Below, in pieces: positions 24,865 to 32,996 of a DNA stretch of 64,000 nt (position 1 is the first letter of the stretch; each line of letters starts with the position of its first letter). The stretch is from JBJGXI01 sp045635475. GTDB taxonomy: Bacteria > Bacillota > Bacilli > Bacillales > Amphibacillaceae. The notes under the pieces were generated by a model. It worked only from the letters and a program-made list of their open reading frames with translations. It was not told where the DNA came from and did not search any database. The position numbers and the translations under genes are program-made. Location: contig NZ_JBJGXI010000018.1 in the NCBI RefSeq assembly GCF_045635475.1, positions 24,922-88,921 on the forward strand. The letters are read 5' to 3'.

Positions 24865-26040
24865 CTAAATCCGTCTCGTCCCTAAAATGTACAAGCTAGC
24901 AAGCAGTACAAATAGGATAAATAACCCATTTTGGAAACCGATTGTGTCAATCATCCAACCGAATAGCGGAAACAAAAGCATGATGGAGAAGCTTTCAACG
25001 ACGCTGATCATTGAAAAGAACGTAGCTCGCGTTCTTGATTCCACTTTCTGCTGGATATAGTTAGAAAAGACTGGCTCATACAGCGTCACTAGCTGCGAGA
25101 GTATCAAGAATGATGACACAATTGCCCAATCGGGAGACCAGATAAACAATAGGAAAAACACCAAATAGAGCAAATATCCATACTGCGTAATGCTTTTGAA
25201 CTGCCATTTGGCCTCTAGGCGATAAGCTACTTTCGCCATCACTACCCCAAGCAAGCCCTCGACGGTAAAAATGATTCCGATCGTAATCGAACTAAACCCT
25301 AACCGTGTGAAATACTCCTGTCCATAGAACGTGAGAATCACAATAGACGTAACGATCATAATGAAAAAGATGATTGGCACATGAGCAGACGGGTTATTTC
25401 TCCAAATCGATAGTCCATCTTTCAACTGGTTCTCCCACTGCTGTTTTATACCTAGATTAGGACCCGCATCTCTTTCTCTTTTTGGCTCATGCAGAAAGGA
25501 GATCGGAATCAGTGCTAGTACGTGGGTCACGATGATTCCCCCGTATACGAGCTCCCAGTTAATCTCTGCCATCCAACCGCCGGTAAGTTTAGCAAAACTA
25601 AGGGAGAGAAGTGCTAGAGCAGTCATGTTTCCGAACACCCTTGTGTATTGCTTCTCTTTTCCCTTTTCCTTTAACGTATCATAAATGAGCGCTTCCTCCG
25701 CACCGGACTGAAATGTCATAGCGACACCCAAAGTCACAAAGGCCAATCCGAATAAGGATAGTGAATCACTGATCAGCATGAATGTGCCGTAACCAATACT
25801 TAGCAGGTTACCAATGAACAGACTAACTTTCCGGCCGTACAGATCCGCAACCATCCCTGTTGGAATCTCCAGCAGCACAACACTCAAATGCATGAGCGCC
25901 TCGATCATGCCAACCTCTGTCATACTCATCCCTTTATCGTTCAAGTAGATGACCCACAGTGCCCGGTCAAAGAATAGCTGGGCAACAAAAATATAGATAT
26001 ATATAAATCGAATGTTTCTCGTTAAACTTACTTGCTTCAT
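24865..26040 (-). CDS. MFS transporter
   Basis: 391 residues from ATG 26040, which follows GGAGGATACGGAAA. Twelve-segment major facilitator: VGMIEALMHLSVVLLEIPTGMVADLYGRKVS contains motif A (G-x-x-x-D-x-x-G-R-K) between helices 2 and 3. MTFQSGAEEALIYDTL resembles the macrolide/tetracycline-type exporters of Gram-positive bacteria. Probably exports small molecules; substrate unknown. A hairpin with T run lies between its start and a small gene upstream. Its 3' third has a degraded duplicate at 8153-8310. Confidence 0.9.
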   Translation of the reverse strand: MKQVSLTRNIRFIYIYIFVAQLFFDRALWVIYLNDKGMSMTEVGMIEALMHLSVVLLEIPTGMVADLYGRKVSLFIGNLLSIGYGTFMLISDSLSLFGLAFVTLGVAMTFQSGAEEALIYDTLKEKGKEKQYTRVFGNMTALALLSLSFAKLTGGWMAEINWELVYGGIIVTHVLALIPISFLHEPKRERDAGPNLGIKQQWENQLKDGLSIWRNNPSAHVPIIFFIMIVTSIVILTFYGQEYFTRLGFSSITIGIIFTVEGLLGVVMAKVAYRLEAKWQFKSITQYGYLLYLVFFLLFIWSPDWAIVSSFLILSQLVTLYEPVFSNYIQQKVESRTRATFFSMISVVESFSIMLLFPLFGWMIDTIGFQNGLFILFVLLASLYILGTRRI

Positions 26041-26098
26041 TTTCCGTATCCTCCAGAATCGGACGATCGAAAAACTCACCCTTATCATCTTAGTGCAC

Positions 26099-26133
26099 AA
26101 AAAAACCACAGGAAAAACGACTCACCTGTGGTC
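26099..26133 (-). terminator. Hairpin before the MFS gene, terminator or attenuator
   Basis: GACCACAGG / CCTGTGGTT stem with a 12-base loop, followed by a seven-T run, on the minus strand 59 bases before the MFS ATG. It may simply end the small gene at 26171 or act as an attenuator for the pump. Confidence 0.65.
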
Positions 26134-26170
26134 AAATAGCGTATACCGATGTATGCAAGGCAAGAAATTT

Positions 26171-26305
26171 TCACGTCAGATATGTTGTTTTTTGAAACAA
26201 TAAACTAAAATTAGACATACGTATCCAATTTCGTAAAAAAGTTCCAAAAACAGACGCCATGAATGCAATGTGTGCTTTCACTTCGTCCATACCCAACATG
26301 TTCAT
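26171..26305 (-). CDS. Small 44-residue protein upstream of the MFS gene
   Basis: ATG at 26305 follows AAAGGAGG by seven bases. Translation starts MNMLGMDEVKAHIAFMASVF and ends QKTTYLT. Slightly hydrophobic centre (AHIAFMASVFGTFL). Unknown family. Its strong ribosome binding site and position before a terminator-like hairpin and an MFS gene make either a small protein or a leader peptide possible. Confidence 0.5.
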   Translation of the reverse strand: MNMLGMDEVKAHIAFMASVFGTFLRNWIRMSNFSLLFQKTTYLT

Positions 26306-26351
26306 TTCATTGCCTCCTTTCCAGTTTTGATAGAATTATCATAACATAAAT

Positions 26352-26418
26352 GGAACGCGGGGTCAGGTTTATCGTTCCAGTTTTTTGTTCTGAGCCATGG
26401 GGTCAGTTCTTCTGTTCC
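26352..26418 (+). repeat. REP-like hairpin element, copy 7 (short variant)
   Basis: 67 bases. Left arm is standard (GGAACGCGGGGTCAGG), but the central loop and the inner part of the right arm are replaced by TTTTTTGTTCTGAGCCATGG; the right end reads CAGTTCTTCTGTTCC. Confidence 0.8.
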
Positions 26419-26450
26419 ATTTGATAGGTATTTGGAAGGGCTTAGGACGA

Positions 26451-26486
26451 CAAAAAGGGATGCAAATATGAAGTGCTTGCATCCCT
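26451..26486 (-). terminator. Terminator of the 26603 gene
   Basis: AGGGATGCAA / TTGCATCCCT stem with T5 on the minus strand. Confidence 0.7.
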
Positions 26487-26602
26487 GATTCTTATTAATA
26501 TTGGTTGTGAAAGATCTGACAATAGTCTCTCACAAGTTTCTGATACGTTTATAACGTGTGCGTTCCAAATTTTTAATTCAACTTCACCATACACACTTCT
26601 TA

Positions 26603-27076
26603 CTAGAAAAGAAGATCGTCATCAATAACATCCGGCCTCGTTCTCCTGTCCCGCTCCGGCTCATCTTCCGTATCTTTCTCTTGCTCAGCCCATTCTTCCC
26701 ACGATATGCCGAATGGTGCTCCGCCATCTGTGTAACCTGCTATAAACGCAAATGTCTCATCACTATCTTCAAACAAGTCCATCTCAGATTCTTGCTTCCG
26801 CTTCCTTTCTGCCTTTCGCTTCGCCGCAGCCTGTTGTGTTTGAGTCACCATATTCTTTATTTGTTGCATATATGATTCGCTGTAATGATAACCTAGTGTC
26901 TCCAGTTCATTAACTGCACACCATTGATTAACATTGAAATGCCTACTATAGCCTCTGACCAGGTTTTTCCCGTCATATTTTGGAATCCAATGTAGTGCTG
27001 CCTGTAGTCGTCGAGGGCGATCCATCCGTTTATGTCGAGGTGTATTACCCTTTTTCTTTTTACGCTTTCCCACCAT
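26603..27076 (-). CDS. Hypothetical basic-acidic protein
   Basis: 157 residues. Very basic start (GKRKKKKGNTPRHKRM), a central folded part (LQAALHWIPKYDGKNLVRGYSRHFNV, then QWCAVNELETLGYHYSESY), a KR-rich coil and an acidic tail ending DVIDDDLLF. Similar hypothetical proteins occur in Bacillaceae, but I know no function. AAAGGGG lies before the start. Confidence 0.7.
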   Translation of the reverse strand: MVGKRKKKKGNTPRHKRMDRPRRLQAALHWIPKYDGKNLVRGYSRHFNVNQWCAVNELETLGYHYSESYMQQIKNMVTQTQQAAAKRKAERKRKQESEMDLFEDSDETFAFIAGYTDGGAPFGISWEEWAEQEKDTEDEPERDRRTRPDVIDDDLLF

Positions 27077-27096
27077 TTAGTGCCCCTTTATACTAT

Positions 27097-27180
27097 GGAA
27101 CGCGGGGTCAGATGTATCGTTCCAGCAAGACCTTAAGTTTTTTCTCATAGACTGGAACGGTAAAACTGACCCCCTGTTCC
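27097..27180 (+). repeat. REP-like hairpin element, copy 8
   Basis: Full copy; starts 20 bases upstream of the 27076 gene start, so it lies in that gene's promoter side. Confidence 0.95.
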
Positions 27181-27186
27181 CCTCAA

Positions 27187-27222
27187 ACAAAAAAAGCAAG
27201 AGGCACATGTTCGACCTCTTAC
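27187..27222 (-). terminator. Terminator of the 27230 gene
   Basis: Minus-strand stem GTAAGAGG / CCTCTTGC followed by seven T. Confidence 0.65.
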
Positions 27223-27229
27223 TTTACAG

Positions 27230-27409
27230 CTATATTGAATTAAAATATACCGTCCCTTTGAATTGAATGTTGATTTTAGCTGAAGTTTCGATCATTGCTT
27301 TTTTGAGATATTCTTTTGCTTGGGTGAATGCGTCTAGCATGCCTTCAGCTTCAATGTTAATGTCAATTGGTCCAAAAGGGATTTCTAATGTAAAAATGTA
27401 TAGTTTCAT
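27230..27409 (-). CDS. Small hypothetical protein
   Basis: 59 residues from ATG 27409, which follows GAGGGGGAAAAACAAC. Reads MKLYIFTLEIPFGPIDINIE and continues as a short beta-alpha-beta unit (MLDAFTQAKEYLKKAM). No known family recognised. A CRE-like site lies about 50 bases upstream. Confidence 0.65.
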   Translation of the reverse strand: MKLYIFTLEIPFGPIDINIEAEGMLDAFTQAKEYLKKAMIETSAKINIQFKGTVYFNSI

Positions 27410-27460
27410 GTTGTTTTTCCCCCTCTTTATTTGAGTTTGTAAGCATATAATAACAATTTT

Positions 27461-27474
27461 AGAAACCGCTTTCA
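27461..27474 (-). promoter_or_regulatory. CRE-like site (CcpA)
   Basis: TGAAAGCGGTTTCT on the minus strand matches the catabolite-responsive consensus TGNAANCGNWNNCA except for its last base. Placed upstream of the small 27230 gene. Candidate only. Confidence 0.4.
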
Positions 27475-27736
27475 ATAGCTTTAATCAAACTGTCACAAAA
27501 TTGTAAAGGTTTTCATATAAAGGGTAGTTTTTTCAAAGTAAAAGGACAGCAAGAGGATTATCCAGAGCAAAGTAACTCCTGCATCGCTGATCCGTATATC
27601 ATACCTCGCCCATCACTACATTCCCCACCGTAAGATTTGTTATAATAAAAAAAGACAAACCAGATTTCACATGCCCCCAAGAGTTTCCTAACATATATAA
27701 AATCTGCAATTCTTGCAAATAGAGGAGAGAATCGGG

Positions 27737-27919
27737 ATGACAAAAAAAGAAAAAGGGTTGTATATCGGTTTAGGTGTTCTAATCGGATTCTTAGTTAGCT
27801 TGCTATCCTACAAAAATTTCAAACTTAATAATATCGGGAACGTGAAGGAACTAACGATTGTACACGGTGATCTCTATAAAGAAACGAAGGAAAAAGATTC
27901 AGGTAATACAACCGAATAA
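27737..27919 (+). CDS. Small single-pass membrane protein
   Basis: 60 residues from ATG 27737 (GAGGAGAG upstream). MTKKEKGLYIGLGVLIGFLV begins a Gly-rich transmembrane helix (residues 8-25); the rest is charged. YtxH-like in general layout, but too short to assign. Confidence 0.65.
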   Translation: MTKKEKGLYIGLGVLIGFLVSLLSYKNFKLNNIGNVKELTIVHGDLYKETKEKDSGNTTE

Positions 27920-27998
27920 ACAGTTCCCTAATCGGCAAGCGTGATTCACTCTTATCTTTCATTCCAACTTGGACATGTTAAAGGTAGGAGGTGAAGAA

Positions 27999-28220
27999 AT
28001 GGTCGATAAAGAAACAATGAAAACCTTAGAAGAAATAGATGGTCTATTGAACCCTAAACGAGCAACGAACGGAAACATAGCCGCTGACGCAACTACTGTA
28101 AACAGCGTAAGTGAAGGCACATTAGATAATCGTGTTACCGACGAAAGACATAATGATAACGCCCGTGCCGCAGCGGCTATGGAACAAGAAAACCCACGCA
28201 TTAATACGGACAATTTGTGA
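27999..28220 (+). CDS. Hypothetical small soluble protein
   Basis: 73 residues from ATG 27999, preceded by GTAGGAGGTGAAGAA. Asn, Asp and Ala rich (NIAADATTVNSVSEG, ARAAAAMEQENPRINTDNL), probably flexible. Follows the membrane protein by 79 bases and has its own terminator. Function unknown. Confidence 0.6.
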   Translation: MVDKETMKTLEEIDGLLNPKRATNGNIAADATTVNSVSEGTLDNRVTDERHNDNARAAAAMEQENPRINTDNL

Positions 28221-28250
28221 GAATTGGTCCGGTCTACATTGTTAAGGTTC

Positions 28251-28287
28251 AGGGATGCTACACACGATGTGGTTGCATCCCTTTTTC
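28251..28287 (+). terminator. Terminator of the 27999 gene
   Basis: AGGGATGC / GCATCCCT with inner ACAC/TGTGG pairing and T5. Confidence 0.75.
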
Positions 28288-28409
28288 ACTTTAAATTCAG
28301 CAGGCTATTTCTGTCACCCTCATCTAAAATGAAAAAGTTTCTACTAAAATAAATGCACGTTACTGGAGTGATCATCCCCATTTTATAGTGTGTTGCGGCC
28401 TCTAATAAC

Positions 28410-28446
28410 AAAAAGCCAAAATATACAGTTTTATTTTGGCTTTTTT
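28410..28446. terminator. Bidirectional terminator
   Basis: AAAAGCCAAAAT / ATTTTGGCTTTT with A and T runs at both sides; serves the minus-strand membrane gene ending at 28478. Confidence 0.75.
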
Positions 28447-28477
28447 AAAGATATTAAAGTTATTGAACGAACGCCCG

Positions 28478-28879
28478 TTAGTTGAACCCTTTCTTTTTTA
28501 ATCCCTTTAACAATAAATCAATAACATAAAAAACCAATGCCCCAATTGAACCGTATACCCCAAATATCATTCCATTTTTAATGGTAGATAAATCTATTGA
28601 ATAGCCATTTGAAGGGGGACTTAGAGTTAAGATGAATACCAAAATAGTTAATATCCCAACAACAAAACCAGCAATTATAAAGTAGAAAAACTTTATCCAG
28701 TTTTTCGTTGTCCACTTGTCAATTAGTATAGAACACGTGATTCCGCCCAGTATATATGCTCCACCTGTTATGGGTAAAAAAAGGAGAAATCCATTTCCTA
28801 AAGAATCATGAAAAACTAATGTTAATATTAGGCTCGATAAAAAAGTTGATAGCAGAGCAACTTTAAATTTGATTAACAA
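28478..28879 (-). CDS. Four-helix membrane protein, hypothetical
   Basis: About 133 residues from TTG 28879, chosen because GAGGAGG lies 11 bases before it; an ATG at 28948 has no ribosome binding site. Four hydrophobic segments: VALLSTFLSSLILTLVF, FLLFLPITGGAYILGGI, FFYFIIAGFVVGILTILVFIL and MIFGVYGSIGALVFYVIDLLL. Basic C terminus (KGLKKKGFN). Unknown function. Confidence 0.65.
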   Translation of the reverse strand: MLIKFKVALLSTFLSSLILTLVFHDSLGNGFLLFLPITGGAYILGGITCSILIDKWTTKNWIKFFYFIIAGFVVGILTILVFILTLSPPSNGYSIDLSTIKNGMIFGVYGSIGALVFYVIDLLLKGLKKKGFN

Positions 28880-28948
28880 AGTATTCTCCACCTCCTCAAT
28901 AATCGTGAAACAAACAGTGATTCCACTATCGTTAATACCATCATACAT

Positions 28949-29124
28949 GTTTTTTTAAAAAAGGAAATATTTATAAGATCGTTTCACTTTATCAAGCAAA
29001 AACTCTATCCTCTCTTTCAAGCAGTCACACAATTTGGATTGCCATATTTATTGGCGCTCCTTTTAAATTCCACCATTTTTAAGTTTTTTTGGAATTTTAT
29101 GTTAGTATAAAACTAGCAGGAAGG
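28949..29124. other. Spacer upstream of the membrane gene
   Basis: AT-rich, no gene. The sequence TTGGCG(C/A)TCCTTTTA...TTGGAATTTTATG...TTAGTAT near 29050-29110 recurs after REP copy 9 at about 29230-29290, so the element seems flanked by a diverged direct repeat of about 60 bases. Confidence 0.45.
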
Positions 29125-29205
29125 TGAACCGTGGGGTCAGGTCTATCGTCCCAGCAAGACCTTAAGTTTTCATAGACTGGAACAGTAAACCTGACCCTCT
29201 GTTCC
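29125..29205 (+). repeat. REP-like hairpin element, copy 9
   Basis: Slightly diverged left end (TGAACCGTGGGGTCAGG); shortened loop TTAAGTTTTCATAGA as in copies 10, 11 and 16. Confidence 0.9.
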
Positions 29206-29359
29206 ATTTAACAAGTGGGTGGTCATATCATATTGGCGATCCTTTTATATTTGAATAATTTCAATAATTACTGGAATTTTATGCTAATATTAAAGTAAAC
29301 AGACGGCTATGGTAATAACTAGATCTAAAAACACCCTACAACGGAAAGGCGGATTATAG

Positions 29360-29920
29360 GTGTCAAAAAAACTAATAATCACCTTATTTATTTTGTCATC
29401 ATTGTTGTTAATATCTTTTATTTGGTTTGGTTTTAACCCAACATTAGAGAAGGCAATAAACCGATATTATAGTTCAGGGGAAGTTATTAATATCTTTGAA
29501 TATCATGACGAAATAGTTGCTTTTAGATATCGTAGTAAAGATGGTGAAGAAAAACTTGTAATAAATGAATATCAAAAACATTTTGGTAACTATTCGATTA
29601 ATGAAGGAAACAGTATGGCTATTGAACTATCAAATACTAATCTTACAGGCTTTATTACAGACTATTTCTTTACCCACTCAAAAACTGGACTAACATATCT
29701 ATACGGACTAATCAATAAACCTCAAAATGTAAAGGAAATAAGCGTTACTTATGAAGTACCCCAAGCTAATTCAACTTCGAAAAAAGTGAATGTAAGTTCT
29801 CCGGTTGATAATGGAATATTTTTGGTTAATATAGCTCATGAAAAAAATGAAAACTGGTTGTTTTCTTTTTACGACGAAAATGGAAAGATAATTAAGGAAA
29901 CTTCTGAATTCGCTTATTGA
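29360..29920 (+). CDS. Membrane-anchored extracytoplasmic protein
   Basis: 186 residues, GTG start, with a basic N terminus and hydrophobic helix IITLFILSSLLLISFIWFGF (residues 5-24), then a soluble beta-rich domain outside. No lipobox Cys. No family recognised. Similar in plan to the 30167 gene, and the two may be related small-protein paralogues of a secreted sensor type; this is weak. Confidence 0.6.
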   Translation: MSKKLIITLFILSSLLLISFIWFGFNPTLEKAINRYYSSGEVINIFEYHDEIVAFRYRSKDGEEKLVINEYQKHFGNYSINEGNSMAIELSNTNLTGFITDYFFTHSKTGLTYLYGLINKPQNVKEISVTYEVPQANSTSKKVNVSSPVDNGIFLVNIAHEKNENWLFSFYDENGKIIKETSEFAY

Positions 29921-30166
29921 ACAATCGGGATGCAATATTTACTTTAATAAGGGGATGCACCATTGTTCCATTAACGGTGCGGAATATTTTCAAAGTAATA
30001 TCGTCCTGCTTATACAGCGGACAAATAGAAGTTAGGAACGAAATTTGAACTGAGAGACCGAACGAGTAATCGACGGATTAATAAATATTCAATAGTTTGA
30101 CTCAACCATTATTTTTTCGTTCAGTGCTGAAATTAAATAGTTTTGGTAAGAAAAAGGGGGAGTAAG

Positions 30167-30727
30167 ATGAAAAAGATAGGTCTGTGGCTGTTAATTGGTG
30201 GGCCTGCTTTGTGTATAGTGGGGGTTTTAGCTGTCTGGCTTATATGGAAGTATGAACCTGTACCGAACAAAAGTGAAGTAGAAGAAATGGTAGGTGCAGG
30301 TAACCTTGTGGAATTTGGAGAAGTCGAAGGGTCATACCTTTTTACTCCAAGAAACTACGGTTACTACAACGATGAAAATATTTACATTGTGGAACAGTAT
30401 CTGGATAAAGGAGAAGAATACGGAAACCAGTATGTTCTCATAGGAGAAGGGATAGAACTGATGGCCTCTGATGAACAAGCCGTCAATCAAGTGAAATCCA
30501 AATATTCGGAACAGATCCTTCAGTCTCATCATGAGAATCTTCAAGTGCTATCAAAACATCAAATGAGTGTTTATAAAGATAATGAAAAGGTTAGAGAAGC
30601 GTGGCTTTTTAAAGTAACTTTTGATTATGATGGTGCTCACTTTTTGTCTTTTGTATTGCCTGCACAAGTGGAAGAAGACAAATTCAATTTTTTCGAAAAA
30701 GGGTTTGAAAAGTTACTGCAATTCTAA
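30167..30727 (+). CDS. Membrane-anchored hypothetical protein
   Basis: 186 residues from ATG 30167 (AAAGGGGGAGTAAG upstream). KKIGLWLLIGGPALCIVGVLAVWLIW is the anchor. The outside part (YVLIGEGIELMASDEQ, AWLFKVTFDYDGAHFLSFVLP) is alpha/beta. Function unknown. Confidence 0.65.
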   Translation: MKKIGLWLLIGGPALCIVGVLAVWLIWKYEPVPNKSEVEEMVGAGNLVEFGEVEGSYLFTPRNYGYYNDENIYIVEQYLDKGEEYGNQYVLIGEGIELMASDEQAVNQVKSKYSEQILQSHHENLQVLSKHQMSVYKDNEKVREAWLFKVTFDYDGAHFLSFVLPAQVEEDKFNFFEKGFEKLLQF

Positions 30728-31012
30728 CTATTATACAATCCCCCGTAATTCACCTTTACTATGAAAATTAAATATAGTGTGGATTATTGCTCTTGTCTCA
30801 ATTCCGAAATTACTTTACTTGCTTTGTTTATGATTGGTGCACTACCAGGATCGATTTATTTTCATTAGTACTTCATACATTATTTTCACGGTCCGCAAGT
30901 TAGTAGTATTGTAGTTATTGATGCAGCAGTTCCTATTTTCCTAAAGGATACAACCATTAACAAGGTATCCAAATGGGCTTTAATGTCAGCTAAAAACTAT
31001 GCGAGGTGTCCC
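30728..31012. other. Spacer with possible gene remnant
   Basis: Frames such as VSSIVVIDAAVPIFLKDTT near 30895-30955 look coding but have no start, and run into the RDD gene's upstream region. Perhaps a lost neighbour. Confidence 0.3.
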
Positions 31013-31510
31013 ATGAATAACATACCCTTTCGAAAAAGATTAAAAGAATTGGTCGTTGATTATCTGGTCATACTTTCTTACTTGCTCTTACTATTGATTG
31101 TAAACCTGGGAATCAACTTTTTCATTTTAGACGGAATTCCGGAATATACAGAAATCCAAACACAATTGATAGCCATATTTACGTCCGTAATGCCAATCAT
31201 CTTTATCTTTTCATATTTAGATTACATCAAAAATGGATCTGTTGGGAAAAAGGTCTCCGGTCTAAAATTGACATACAAAAAGCGTAGGTTCAGTTCAAGT
31301 TTAACAAGAAACATCATCAAGTTTTTACCTTGGCAGTTAGGACATATAGGGGTTATTCACGGGATGTACAGTGATTTTTCAATAACTGCTATTGTCATCA
31401 TGAACAGCGGCACCCTGCTTGGCTTACTATTGCTGCTTATGGGATTATACAGAAAAGACAAACGACATTTGGGCGATCTGATAGCCGGCACAAAAGTAGA
31501 ACTGCAATAA
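31013..31510 (+). CDS. RDD family membrane protein
   Basis: 165 residues from ATG 31013 (GAGGTGTCCC upstream). N-terminal FRKRLKELVVDYLVILSYLLL has the R-x-x-x-x-x-x-D pattern of RDD proteins; DYIKNGSVGKKVSGLKLTYKK is the typical G-S-x-G-K-x-x-x-G-L segment; DKRHLGDLIAGTKV closes it. Three to four helices. Some RDD proteins are Na+/H+ antiporters; the role here is unknown. Confidence 0.85.
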   Translation: MNNIPFRKRLKELVVDYLVILSYLLLLLIVNLGINFFILDGIPEYTEIQTQLIAIFTSVMPIIFIFSYLDYIKNGSVGKKVSGLKLTYKKRRFSSSLTRNIIKFLPWQLGHIGVIHGMYSDFSITAIVIMNSGTLLGLLLLLMGLYRKDKRHLGDLIAGTKVELQ

Positions 31511-31511
31511 G

Positions 31512-31591
31512 GGAACGCGGGGTCAGATCTATCGTTCCAGCAGGAGCTTAAGTTTTCATAGACTGGAACAGTAAACCTGACCCTCTGTTCC
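31512..31591 (+). repeat. REP-like hairpin element, copy 10
   Basis: Begins two bases after the RDD stop codon and ends 19 bases before the next gene's ATG. Confidence 0.95.
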
Positions 31592-31610
31592 ATTTAAGGA
31601 GTGCGAATCT

Positions 31611-32537
31611 ATGCAACTTATTATTAAATTTTCTATCTTAACGACAAATCTCTCAAAAAATGAACTAGAAAGTCAGTTAGCCCAATCTAACATAAAAGAA
31701 TTGCTTAGACTTGAGGAATGGATCGATGGAAATGTACGTTGTGAATTTACTATTGATTACAACGAAGATTTATTAAACCAGCTAAGAAAAACTTTCCATG
31801 AGCAAGGGATCATCATGGGAGAGCATTACTGTTCTGTCTTTAGAAATGAAGAATATGAACACGCTCCTTTATTTCGTCTGATTTCTATTGGGCGGGATTC
31901 TTATGAAAGCAAAAGAACTAAGTTTAAAAAAGAAACAATTTGTGATCATTGTGGTTTTTTCACTTACCATTTAGATGGTAAATTAGGGATGAATACGAGG
32001 CAATTGAAAAACAAAATTTTAGTCAATGTAGATTATAAGCATTGGGTTTTATCAGAAGAAGGCGCAGAGTTATTTGCCAAATGGGGAATAACAGGATATA
32101 AGTTGACACCTGTAAAGCACACTGGCCATAAAGAAACAGAAATTCCAGGATACTTAATGACCGATATAAATTTACTTCCAAAACCAAGTCAAAGTACTAT
32201 TACCATTGAAAAAGAAGGGAATGGTTGTATCAATTGTAAGGTAGAAGGGTACTATTCTCTACCTATTTATGAATCAACTGTAACTAGTTATATGAAAGAT
32301 ATTAACTTTAGTACAGAATACCACGGATTTGGTCCCTTTGGGGCTGTTCGATTGCTCTATCTAAGTAAACGTTTACGACAATTGTTACTGGAAAATGGAT
32401 ACACAAAAGAAGTACGAAACCCCTATATCCCTGGCAAGCAAAATATGCAAATTAAAGGCTGGTATATGGATCCTATACAAATTAAGTGGAACGCGGGGTC
32501 AGATTTATCGTTCCAACAGGACCGTAAGCTTTCATAA
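31611..32537 (+). CDS. Hypothetical protein with zinc-like Cys pairs; C terminus encoded by a REP-like element
   Basis: 308 residues. CDHCG near residue 110 and CINC near 205 may bind zinc. The fold is not recognised. The last 16 codons (from WNAGSDL to RKLS) and the TAA are supplied by REP-like copy 11, which starts at 32488; the original C terminus appears lost or replaced. RBS GGAGTG upstream of ATG. It may still be functional because only the tail is changed. Confidence 0.7.
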   Translation: MQLIIKFSILTTNLSKNELESQLAQSNIKELLRLEEWIDGNVRCEFTIDYNEDLLNQLRKTFHEQGIIMGEHYCSVFRNEEYEHAPLFRLISIGRDSYESKRTKFKKETICDHCGFFTYHLDGKLGMNTRQLKNKILVNVDYKHWVLSEEGAELFAKWGITGYKLTPVKHTGHKETEIPGYLMTDINLLPKPSQSTITIEKEGNGCINCKVEGYYSLPIYESTVTSYMKDINFSTEYHGFGPFGAVRLLYLSKRLRQLLLENGYTKEVRNPYIPGKQNMQIKGWYMDPIQIKWNAGSDLSFQQDRKLS

Positions 32538-32567
32538 ACTGGAACAGTAAACCTGACCCTCTGTTCC
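32488..32567 (+). repeat. REP-like hairpin element, copy 11, inside a reading frame
   Basis: Full copy with shortened loop (CCGTAAGCTTTCATAA). The TAA within its loop is the stop of the 31611 gene. Confidence 0.95.
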
Positions 32568-32589
32568 ATTCTTTACAATCGCCCTTTTT

Positions 32590-32619
32590 TATCGTATTAT
32601 TATGCTATACGATATATCG
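32590..32619. promoter_or_regulatory. Candidate PadR operator
   Basis: TATCGTAT and ATACGATA form an inverted repeat with nine bases between, overlapping a CGATATATCG palindrome (32610-32619), 57 bases before the padR-like ATG. Confidence 0.5.
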
Positions 32620-32675
32620 CGTCACATAATAACGCATAACATAATAGTTAACCGAACGAAAGAAGGTATAAAGTA

Positions 32676-32996
32676 ATGGCATATAATGGCGGGCCGATGA
32701 CGGAAGCAATGTATTATGTGTTACTGGCCCTGATGCGCCCTAACCATGGGTATCAGCTGATGCAGGCAATTACGGACGTGTCGAATGGTCGGGTGCAAAT
32801 GGGGCCGGGCACACTTTACGGGGTACTGTCACGGATGCAAAAGGATGGACTGATCTCTTTAGCAGATGATGATGGCAGAAGGAAAACCTATGAAATTACG
32901 CAAGATGGAGAACAGGCGCTGCGGATCGAGTATCGGCGGTTACAAGCATTGATTGAAGATAGTAAGATTTTAGAGGCAGGTGATGAGCATGAGTAA
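32676..32996 (+). CDS. PadR family transcriptional regulator
   Basis: 106 residues. Winged helix typical of short PadR: MTEAMYYVLLALMRPNHGYQLMQ, GPGTLYGVLSRMQKDGLIS, DGRRKTYEITQDGEQAL. AAAGAAGGTATAAAGT lies before ATG. It precedes and overlaps a DUF2812 membrane protein gene, the common arrangement in Firmicutes where PadR controls that partner. Probably autoregulates through the repeat at 32590. Confidence 0.92.
   Translation: MAYNGGPMTEAMYYVLLALMRPNHGYQLMQAITDVSNGRVQMGPGTLYGVLSRMQKDGLISLADDDGRRKTYEITQDGEQALRIEYRRLQALIEDSKILEAGDEHE

Noticed and set aside
26179..26216. 14-codon leader peptide starting MSNFSLL before the MFS gene
   Set aside because: Its ATG is internal to the better supported 44-codon frame with a strong ribosome binding site at 26305.
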